A stretch of DNA of 20,591 nt, taken from contig JALLAP010000078.1 in NCBI GenBank assembly GCA_036939355.1, forward strand, positions 1-20,591. Reading direction: 5' to 3'. A model generated the notes under the pieces. That model was not told the DNA's origin, did no database searches, and saw only the letters and a program-made list of their open reading frames with translations. The position numbers and the translations under genes are program-made. This stretch comes from Thalassiosira profunda. Lineage: Eukaryota; Bacillariophyta; Thalassiosirophyceae; Thalassiosirales; Thalassiosiraceae. Below, one piece after another: positions 1-6,976 of the stretch (its first letter is position 1; each line of letters begins with the position of its first letter).

Positions 1-29
1 ACCAGCCCAAACCCTCCCACTTGGCCGAA

Positions 30-725
30 ATGCACGATCGTGTGGACCGACAGGGACTGTCCAAGCTCCGGACGTCTTGGTGCGCTAAGCGATACGACCA
101 CGACCATGCCTTCTGTGCCTTTGCGCACGTCGACGTCAACCAAGGTTGGTTGCGCCGCGACCCCTTCGTCCACACCTACCAACCGACGATGTGCCCATAC
201 ATCAAGCCGGTCCAAGGGTCGGACGACGCGGTCCACGTGAACATGTGTCCGCTGGGAGTCACATGCAACCATGCGCATTCCAAGGAAGAGATTCTGTACC
301 ACCCGGAGAGCTACAAGAAGCAGCCCTGCAGAAATGCACCGGGGCTGTGTCCGTTGGGAGATATTTGCCCCAACGCTCATGCCGAGGCGTCGCCGCATCA
401 CTACGGGTACCAGCGCCAAGGGAAGCGCTACCACGATCATCGGTCGAGGCGCGGTCCGACGGCACCCACAGCGCATACTTCCGGGTTCGGAAAGCTCCCA
501 GAGGGTTCGCCCATGCTGTACATCGACCCAGCTCCGCTCTCCGAGTTTGAGAAGACGCTTGTTCTGCCTGGATTGCAGGCGATCTTTCGCGACCACTCGT
601 CGTCGCTATTCTACTCGTCCTTGGGCAAGAGCTGCCCTTATGAATACGGACCCTTTGGGTACAGGAATGTTCGGATTGGTGATTCGTCTGATTCAACAAC
701 AACTGCGCCGATTGGGAAGCTGTGA
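30..725 (+). CDS. Plant-type tandem CCCH zinc-finger protein (5' end possibly outside window)
   Basis: Three zinc-binding motifs are visible, counted from the ATG at 30: C18-x5-H24-x4-C29-x3-H33, C55-x17-C73-x5-C79-x3-H83 and C100-x6-C107-x5-C113-x3-H117. The order C-x5-H-x4-C-x3-H followed by two CCCH fingers is that of the plant RR-TZF proteins, which bind mRNA and act in decay or translational control. The first spacing of the second motif (x17) is much longer than the usual x7-8, so that finger is atypical. The linker between fingers (LYHPESYKKQPC) also matches the family. The C-terminal half (after about residue 118) is low in conserved motifs and Ser/Pro rich. The frame stays open upstream to base 3 without an ATG, so the true start may lie beyond the edge; the ATG at 30 gives 231 residues. 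RNA binding is inferred from the family; the target is unknown. Confidence 0.8.
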   Translation: MHDRVDRQGLSKLRTSWCAKRYDHDHAFCAFAHVDVNQGWLRRDPFVHTYQPTMCPYIKPVQGSDDAVHVNMCPLGVTCNHAHSKEEILYHPESYKKQPCRNAPGLCPLGDICPNAHAEASPHHYGYQRQGKRYHDHRSRRGPTAPTAHTSGFGKLPEGSPMLYIDPAPLSEFEKTLVLPGLQAIFRDHSSSLFYSSLGKSCPYEYGPFGYRNVRIGDSSDSTTTAPIGKL

Positions 726-1002
726 GCTTTGAGCATCTGACAGTGACGGACGACGTGTCGACATTCTATATTTCCGTCCGGTGCGGGCCTAGGCTAGGCT
801 TGTTACATATATTGCATTGAAGAGGGAAGGATTCTCCAACGCCCCGGAGAAAATGACTTCCTAATAACTGTTTTGTTAGATTGTACCCCATCTCTTTACA
901 TCATCGCCACTCCCTTTCATGCTCTCCGTGCCACATTCACCGTTGTCTTCCTCGCTTCTCGCTTCACCTCACCCAAACCTACAACAGACACCCTCATTCA
1001 GT
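726..1002. other. Convergent 3' intergenic spacer
   Basis: This 277-bp gap separates the stop codons of the zinc-finger gene (+) and the AAA ATPase gene (-). It must hold both 3' untranslated regions. No RNA gene, repeat or convincing coding frame was seen. A clear AATAAA signal is absent on either strand. Confidence 0.6.
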
Positions 1003-2589
1003 TCAGACGCCGAGCTGGCCATATTTCTTCGTCCACTCAGCGTACTCGTCATCCAGATCGCCCTCCTTGTCCGCCACGGTATTCCAGTTCTCAAAGGCAG
1101 CCTCAAAGTGCTCGAAACCAAGGCTCTCCACCTTCAGCTCCCCAGGTTCGAAGTCACTCATCCGCCAGCGCTTGGTACCGCAGCTCTTGCAGCTATCTCC
1201 CTTCTTTGGTTTGCGGCATGGCTTGCAGCACTGGCAGTGTGGGCAGTTGGCAGAATCGAGGCAGGCCATGAAGCAGCGTCCGTCATCAAGGGGATGGAAT
1301 CGATCCGCCTTCTTGCAACGCTTGATGGGTTCCAGCAACGCTCGTTTCACGAGAGCTTTGATCTCGCGCCCAGACGCGCCATCCGTCAAGTCTCCCAACT
1401 CTTCGAAGTCACCCCCTTCGAGGCGGTGATCGACATCACTCAATAGCAGACGGATAATTTCGATGCGGGCATCCATGTTAGGAAGCGGAATGCACACGCG
1501 CACCTCAAAGCGTTGCAGGATCGCGCTGTCCAAACTCTGCGGCCGATTCGTTGCGCCGACTACCACCAGATTGTCTCCGTTCTGGGCCATCCCGTCCAAC
1601 TGAATGAGAAGCTCGGAGACGATGTTTCTCGGTATCGCATCCGAGCCTCCGCCCCTGCTGGCGCCAAGCGAATCCATCTCATCGAAGAAGACGACGAAGC
1701 GCTTTTCCTCGGACTCGCGGGCCATCTCGAAGATGGCTTTAACGATGCTCTCCGACTCTCCATACCACTTGGACATGACCACGGAAGGAGATATGTTCAC
1801 GAAGACCGACTCTGTCTCAGTGGCAATGGCCTTGGCCAGGAGGGTCTTGCCGGTCCCGGGCGGGCCGTAGAGCTGCAGAAAGAGACTGAGACTAGGCAGC
1901 TGCACAATAGCTCAATTGAACTGAAGGGAAAAGTCACTCACCAAGAGAGATTTGTAGGCCTCGAGACCACGGCCTTCGAAGAGCTCAGGGTGGGCAATCG
2001 GCAAGAGGAACGTCTCCTCCACGATGTCCTTGGCCTGCTCCAACCCAGCCACATCGTCAAGCAACACACCTGGATCCTTCTGCAACAACGCGCCAGTGAC
2101 AACGTTGGCAATTTTCTCGTCGTCAGCACAATCCTGACCAATGCTTTTGCCAGGCCGAGCACCGAGCCCTGCGTTGTTACGCAAGGAACGAATCAAATCG
2201 TCCTTCAGGCGTCCATTCTCATGCGAAAGCTTCTTATTCTCTTGCTCCAACACTCGCTTTGGATCGGAACCCCCAGTCTCCGTCCCTTCACGCCTCGCCT
2301 GTTCGGTCAGTGCGAATGCTACTTGCTTGTTGCTCGCAGCCACCTCCTTGTTGCTCTTTGCAACGAGCGTGTTGCTCTTTGCCAAGGCGTGGAAGTCCTG
2401 CAGACTGAGACTCTTGAGCTTGTCGGACACGGCTGCATCGATCTCCTCCTTCTTTCCCTTCTTTGGGGTCAGATCCCACGATTCCTCGTCCGACGAGTCA
2501 TCAGACCCGCTGCTGTACGCGGTTACGTATCCTCGATCCATACTGGCCCGAGACGTCATCGCTGACTTCCTCGGCTCGCTGGTGCTCAT
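1003..2589 (-). CDS. VPS4/meiotic-clade AAA ATPase with cysteine-cluster insertion
   Basis: Two exons, 2589-1942 and 1872-1003, flank a 69-nt GTGAGT...CTGCAG intron; joining them gives an uninterrupted 505-residue protein. The single AAA module has Walker A GPPGTGKT (K225), Walker B VVFFDE (D280, E281), sensor-1 N325 in GATNRP and an arginine finger R337, where VPS4 relatives have two adjacent arginines and this has Q-R. The tail ends in a VPS4-like final helix (EYAEWTKKYGQ). VPS4 relatives use ATP to disassemble membrane or cytoskeletal polymers such as ESCRT-III. There is no recognisable N-terminal MIT domain; instead residues 1-60 are Ser/Asp rich and about 95-135 look coiled-coil. Where VPS4 has its beta domain, residues 416-447 hold nine cysteines (CPHCQCCKPC then CKSCG), suggesting bound zinc. 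The ATG at 2589 follows an in-frame stop at 2668-2670; its context is weak, so a downstream ATG is possible. Orthology to VPS4, katanin or fidgetin is not decided. Confidence 0.9.
1873..1941 (-). other. Intron of the AAA ATPase gene
   Basis: On the minus strand the donor is TTG|GTGAGT and the acceptor TTTCTGCAG|CTC. Removal joins YKSLL directly to LYGPPGTGKT in phase 0, restoring the block leading into Walker A. Without removal the reading frame ends soon after the donor. Confidence 0.92.
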
Positions 2590-2873
2590 CGAACCGTGCG
2601 AGGCAAATCGTTTTATGCGGAGGGGGCGTGAAATAGCTTGTCGAAGCAAATCACAATCAGAATGCGATCAATTGTCCAAACAAATCACCTCTTGCAAATT
2701 CATACGCGGTGGGCGAGGCAGCAGCAGAATTACCACTCTCTCGAATCCATCGCTCACTTCCTCCGAGATTTTCACGTGCTTTCGTGTCCAGGCAGCGCGA
2801 AGCAAAAGGGGCAGCCCGTTGGGGAGGCAGCAAATGCGATTCACATCTCTCACTTGAGAGGGCCAACCCCGGT
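2590..2873. other. Spacer between CFAP20 stop and AAA ATPase start
   Basis: These 284 bp lie between two genes read in the same (minus) direction, so they hold the CFAP20 3' UTR and the AAA gene promoter and leader. No TATA box or coding segment was identified. Confidence 0.5.
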
Positions 2874-3982
2874 TTACGATGCGCGATGGTACAATCGAAA
2901 CTCCTCGGGCAGCTCGTCGTCCTCATCCACCTCCCGCTCGGCAAAATACACTCGCTTAAGCTTGCAATGTGGGTGAATTTGAATGCACACCGTCTCGACG
3001 TAGTTGGTACCGTACGCACGCTTCGTGTACTCGGTCAGTGGCACGCATATGCGATTCCAGCAGGGCACTTTGTCCTTATCCGTATCATACTCGTCCTCGC
3101 CATCATCTTCGTCGTTCCCTGGCCCGTAGTAGCCGCTGCTATTGTCTTGCGAGCTGCAGTCTCCACCGACCTTTTGTTTCTTTGCCGGCAATAACAGCGC
3201 ATCCCTCGCCAACCTCCCACGTTGTTTTTCCAATCTCAGCGGCACCACGCAGATATCCGGCTTGATCAAGGTCGTAGATTGGTACGTGGAAGCGCGGAAC
3301 CGTCGTATTGTTTGTTTGTCGTCCAACACCGCCACCTCGAACGAAAAGTTGCATTGATCTGGAACGTAGAGTGTCAGATATAGGTATCGGAGCTTGATGC
3401 CCAGGGCCGGCCGCTCCCTCGACGTATGCAGTTTGGCTGGACAAACGATGTAGCTTTGAGAGAGCCGTTCGCCGGATAGCTCTATTACGGGCCCAGCGAC
3501 TTTGTTTGGATTGTCCGAATCCTCGGAATGTCTGCAATAGTCAGAGGTGATCCTTCGAATGCGGCTACTGCACCCGTCGCCCGATCGGCCGTCCGAACAA
3601 ACATCCCACAATTGCAATGGATCAGACCTGAAAGAGTGGGAAACGGTTTGGATCGGTTAGACGACTGCATTTGGAGGTATTTGCCGCTCGATCACATGCA
3701 ATGTGTGCATATCTCGTGCACACCTTGCAAAAGAGATATTGTACGCAAGCGCAAACTTGCAGATGTGCGGCAGGCGAGTGCAACCTCTCAAATCTCTATC
3801 TAGAGCGAGGCACCGGCCTCCGCCCGGCCATCGCCATCGGCAAAGAACAAATCACAGATTGATTTTGTCACGCACATCATACGGTGCATCATCCATCTCT
3901 CATTTCACTCGATGGGTTGCAACACTCACCCCTGCGCCGAAAGGATCGAGATGACGCCGCTCTGGTACGCGTGGCGGAACAT
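2874..3982 (-). CDS. CFAP20: Cilia- and flagella-associated protein 20
   Basis: Exon 1 (3982-3930) encodes MFRHAYQSGVISILSAQ plus two bases; exon 2 is 3627-2874. Splicing out the 302-nt GTGAGT...TTTCAG intron gives SILSAQGSDPLQLWD, the diagnostic CFAP20 N-terminus, and a 268-residue protein. CFAP20 (BUG22/GTL3) is an inner-junction protein of ciliary doublet microtubules, and in some organisms also nuclear. Conserved blocks include VLDDK (118-122), RRFRASTYQSTT (126-137), RAYGTNYVET (221-230) and RVYFAE, ending in DELPEEFRLY. Typical family length is about 193; the excess comes from a roughly 18-residue insert near 27-60 and a 56-residue insert (152-207) that is basic, then Gly/Asp/Glu rich. 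The second insert contains no stop and is a multiple of three, so it could be a retained intron, though no strong splice pair is seen. Presence suggests the organism builds cilia at some stage. Confidence 0.95.
3628..3929 (-). other. First intron of CFAP20
   Basis: A 302-nt intron interrupts codon 18 (phase 2): donor CAGGG|GTGAGT, acceptor CTCTTTCAG|GTCTG. It is the longest intron seen in the window and sits immediately after a 53-nt coding exon that gene finders could easily miss. Nothing else was recognised inside it. Confidence 0.92.
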
Positions 3983-4198
3983 TTGGCCGGGCGCAGGGGG
4001 CGGAGGCGGCGCCTTCCTCGGCGGCGCTGGCGGCTAGCGTTGATTTGGAGTCTTCTTTGTGCAACAGTGGCGGTCTGGCCCTCGTCAGGCCATCACTATC
4101 TCCCTTTTCAGCCATTCATTTGCGGCCGGCTGCTCACTCACATCGCAGGAGGACGCCCCCGGTATCTAGTCCATCTTGCACCCAGCCACCAGCGAGCC
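3983..4198. promoter_or_regulatory. Shared CFAP20/UTP14 divergent promoter region
   Basis: Only 216 bp separate the CFAP20 start codon (minus) from the UTP14 start codon (plus), so both promoters and 5' leaders must fit here. The half nearest CFAP20 is very GC rich. No TATA box is visible. The UTP14 reading frame has no stop across this interval, but that part has no similarity to UTP14 and also overlaps CFAP20 exon 1 in antisense. Confidence 0.6.
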
Positions 4199-6916
4199 AT
4201 GGGACGCACCAAGGAGCCCCGCCTGATCGTCGAGGGCGAAGCCGGGGGCTGGATCGGCGACAGCGACGACGAGGAGATCGACGAGGACGAGGCGTTCAAC
4301 TCGGACGACGAGGTGGCGTACGGGGGCTTCTTCTCGGGCAGACCGTCAAAGCAGGGGACGGGCAAGGGGTCTGGGAAGGGGTCTGGGAAGGGGTCTGGGA
4401 AGGCGGGCAAAGGCAAGTCCAAGTGGCTGGGCGACGATGGCAGCGAGAACGATGATGACAGTGAGGACGAAAGCGCCGACGGCAGCAGCGACGATGATGA
4501 CAGCGACGAGAACGACTGGGCCGGGTCCGACGCCTCCGACGAGGAGGAAGACGACGGCGGGCAGTACATGCTCGACCTGCTGAACAACCTCGACAAACCC
4601 CCATCGAACAAGGAGGCTTCGCCTTCCAAAAAGGGGGGCAGAATCCAGCTCGACACCGCCGCCGCCGAGGCGGCGGCCCGTCTGCCCGAGGACGAATTCG
4701 GGGCCGGGGCGCTGGCGGCCCTCTCCGCAGACGGCGGGGGCAAGCTGACATTGGATTCGCTCATGGGCGGGATTGCGGACACCGCGGACTTTGCAAGTGT
4801 TCAAAGGTCGATGCGCTCCCTCTCCGGATCTGTCAAGCCCGCCAAAGGCAAAGGTGCCAAAGGCAAGGGCGAGCAGACGAAGCTCGAAACCACGGCCGTG
4901 CCCGTGTCCCGAGTGGTCTCCGAGCGCGCCTCCCGCAAAGTGCACTACCAATCCACTACCAAGGACGTATCGCGGTGGCAGGACGCCGTGCACGAGCAGC
5001 GGGACGCCGAGACGCTCGACTTCCGAACCAACAAAGGCGGGGTCAAGAGCAACCAAGTGACCAGGGACACGCTGGTGGAAAAGTTCGAGGCCACCACGGA
5101 CTTTGAAAGGGAATTGCAGTCCGCGCTCGAGCGGGCGGGGATGGAGGACGAGGAGAAGCTGATGAAGAAGGAAAATAAACTGCTCACCGGTACAGATGAG
5201 GGGATGGACGAGGCAGTAGGGGAGGACGATTTGGGATCCAACCGCATTTCGCTGGAAGAATACAAAAAGCGCCACGGCGAGCTGGCCAAGCTCCGCGCGT
5301 TGATGTTCTACGAGGAGCAGAAGCGGCACCGGATCAACAAGATCAAGTCGAAGAAGTACCGGAAGATTCGCAAGCGCCAGATGGAGCGGCGGAAGGAGGC
5401 CGAGGACGACGCGGCGCGGTTAGACGACTCGAACGGGGAGTTCGAGCGGGAGAGGAGAGAAAAGGAGGAGATGGACCGGATGCAGGAAAGGATGACGCTG
5501 GCGCACAAGAACACGAGCAAGTGGGCCCGGCGGGTGTTGCGACGGGGAAAGAACGTCGATGTGGAAGAGCGGCGGGCGCTGAGCTTGCAGATTGCCAAGG
5601 GGGAAGAGTTGCGGCGCAAGGTGATGGGGGAGGAGGGCGCGGAGAGCGAGGACGAGAGTGACTCGGAGGAGGGGCTGCTGAAGAAGGCACGGGACATTTT
5701 GATGGAAAACGAGGAGGATGGGGAGGGAGGGGGGAAGAAGAAGGGACTGTTTCAGATGGAATTCATGAAGCGGGGGATGGAGGCGCAAAGGGCGCGGGCG
5801 AAGGAGGAGGCCAGGAAGTTGCTGGAGGAGTTGGAAGCGAACGAGCTCCCGTTCGACAGCGAGGAGGAGGACGAGGAGGAGGAATCTGAGAAGCCCAAGA
5901 AACCGAAGGTGGCGTCGGTTGCGGAGACCAAGAAGGTGTTGAAGGAGGGAGAGCTTGTGGCGTCGTCCCTAAAATTTGGCAAGGCTGATACGTTTGCGGT
6001 CAAGGTTGACGGAAACATCGAGCTGGGTGGCGACGAGGGGGGCGTGGAACTGTCAAAAGCGGGTGGCGATGAAGAGGAGCCGGAGGCTGGAAAGGGTAAG
6101 AAGAAGAACAGAAAACAAAAGGGCAAGAAGAAGGGCGGTGGAGAGACAGTGGCAGACAAATCGGTGCCTGCCAACGAAGACAATGGCGAGGAGGAAAATC
6201 CGTGGATCGTCTCGAAGGGCGGCAAGAAGTCGAGCAAGCTCCTGGCCAGGACGGTGAACGTTGGCGAGGCTGCAGCCATGCTCGTCGACGACGCTCAGGA
6301 CAATGGCAAGGGCAAGAGAAAGCGCGAGGATTCCGAATCGAAGGATGATGCATCAACCGAGCCAGCCACAGAGAAAGAGGAGACGGGCGTTTCTGAGCTG
6401 AGTCAGGCCGAGCTCGTCCGCCGAGCCTTTGCGGCGCCGGCCGACCTCGAGGCTGAGGAGGAGTTCCAGAAGGAAAAGGAGCGCATGAAAGAGAGGGACG
6501 ACCCCACCCGCAGAAAGAAGGAGGAGAAGGTCGTGTCCGGCTGGGGAAGCTGGGCCGGCGCCGGGGCTCCCCCGCCCAGGAAGCCGCGGAAGTTGCCGCC
6601 CAAGCTGCAGGCCCCCAAGTCCAAGCAGTCTGAGAAAGCGCCCAAGCGCAAGGACGACGGAATGTCCACGGTGATCATCAACGAAAAGCGCTTGAAGAAG
6701 ACGGCAAAGTTTCAACTGTCGGAGGTGCCGTACCCGTACCGGTCAAGAGAGGAGTACGAACGGGCCACAGCGGGGAACATCGGGCGGGAGTGGAACACTA
6801 TCAACGGCACGAAGGAGATGAGCCGGCCGTCGGTGATGGTCCGGGCGGGGAAGATGATTGCACCGATCGCGAAACGATCCAAGGCGAAGCAGAGGAGAGC
6901 TCCTGCCAAGTTTTGA
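4199..6916 (+). CDS. UTP14: UTP14, U3 snoRNP / small-subunit processome protein
   Basis: This single-exon gene encodes 905 residues. UTP14 is a nucleolar component of the SSU processome needed for 18S rRNA maturation; it activates the DHR1/DHX37 helicase in yeast and human. Family signatures seen are the basic block QKRHRINKIKSKKYRKIRKR (about 374-393), HKNTSKWARRVL (about 436-447), ENPWIVSKGGKK, the GWGSWAG motif (about 781-787) and a C-terminal YPYRSREEYERA...IGREWNT segment (about 845-867). The N-terminus is strongly acidic (runs of Asp/Glu/Ser) with a Gly-Ser-Gly-Lys repeat, and the centre is Lys/Glu rich, as usual for this family. I chose the ATG at 4199 because homologues start with a short segment before an acidic stretch and because its context (GCCATGG) is good; the open frame continues upstream to 3884. 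The protein ends 60 bp from the oppositely oriented karyopherin gene. Confidence 0.95.
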   Translation: MGRTKEPRLIVEGEAGGWIGDSDDEEIDEDEAFNSDDEVAYGGFFSGRPSKQGTGKGSGKGSGKGSGKAGKGKSKWLGDDGSENDDDSEDESADGSSDDDDSDENDWAGSDASDEEEDDGGQYMLDLLNNLDKPPSNKEASPSKKGGRIQLDTAAAEAAARLPEDEFGAGALAALSADGGGKLTLDSLMGGIADTADFASVQRSMRSLSGSVKPAKGKGAKGKGEQTKLETTAVPVSRVVSERASRKVHYQSTTKDVSRWQDAVHEQRDAETLDFRTNKGGVKSNQVTRDTLVEKFEATTDFERELQSALERAGMEDEEKLMKKENKLLTGTDEGMDEAVGEDDLGSNRISLEEYKKRHGELAKLRALMFYEEQKRHRINKIKSKKYRKIRKRQMERRKEAEDDAARLDDSNGEFERERREKEEMDRMQERMTLAHKNTSKWARRVLRRGKNVDVEERRALSLQIAKGEELRRKVMGEEGAESEDESDSEEGLLKKARDILMENEEDGEGGGKKKGLFQMEFMKRGMEAQRARAKEEARKLLEELEANELPFDSEEEDEEEESEKPKKPKVASVAETKKVLKEGELVASSLKFGKADTFAVKVDGNIELGGDEGGVELSKAGGDEEEPEAGKGKKKNRKQKGKKKGGGETVADKSVPANEDNGEEENPWIVSKGGKKSSKLLARTVNVGEAAAMLVDDAQDNGKGKRKREDSESKDDASTEPATEKEETGVSELSQAELVRRAFAAPADLEAEEEFQKEKERMKERDDPTRRKKEEKVVSGWGSWAGAGAPPPRKPRKLPPKLQAPKSKQSEKAPKRKDDGMSTVIINEKRLKKTAKFQLSEVPYPYRSREEYERATAGNIGREWNTINGTKEMSRPSVMVRAGKMIAPIAKRSKAKQRRAPAKF
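4367..4402 (+). repeat. 12-bp in-frame tandem repeat (Gly-Ser-Gly-Lys x3)
   Basis: Three identical copies of GGGTCTGGGAAG lie at 4367-4378, 4379-4390 and 4391-4402. They encode GSGK repeats inside the acidic N-terminal part of UTP14, extended on both sides by further GK-rich sequence. Identity at DNA level points to recent slippage. Confidence 0.95.
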
Positions 6917-6976
6917 GAGAGGGGATGGGGCAATAGAACAAGGAAGAATCGAGGCGTAACTCTTTAGATTGAGCTC
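6917..6976. other. 60-bp convergent spacer UTP14 / karyopherin
   Basis: The stop codons of two long genes on opposite strands are only 60 bp apart. Their 3' UTRs must overlap or be extremely short. The sequence is purine rich on the plus strand with no hairpin or standard polyadenylation signal. Confidence 0.7.

Noticed and set aside
1513..2565. Long open frame on the plus strand (about 350 codons) opposite the AAA ATPase gene
   Set aside because: It is complementary to verified AAA motifs, crosses the intron of that gene and shows no domain of its own; a shadow of codon usage.
3884..4198. Upstream in-frame extension of UTP14 (about 105 codons)
   Set aside because: It covers the divergent promoter and runs antisense to CFAP20 exon 1, has no UTP14 similarity, and a well-placed ATG exists at 4199.
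4346..5329. Long minus-strand open frame opposite UTP14
   Set aside because: Leu/Val/Arg-rich antisense of a Glu/Lys/Ser-rich gene; such mirrors are expected from GC-rich codons.
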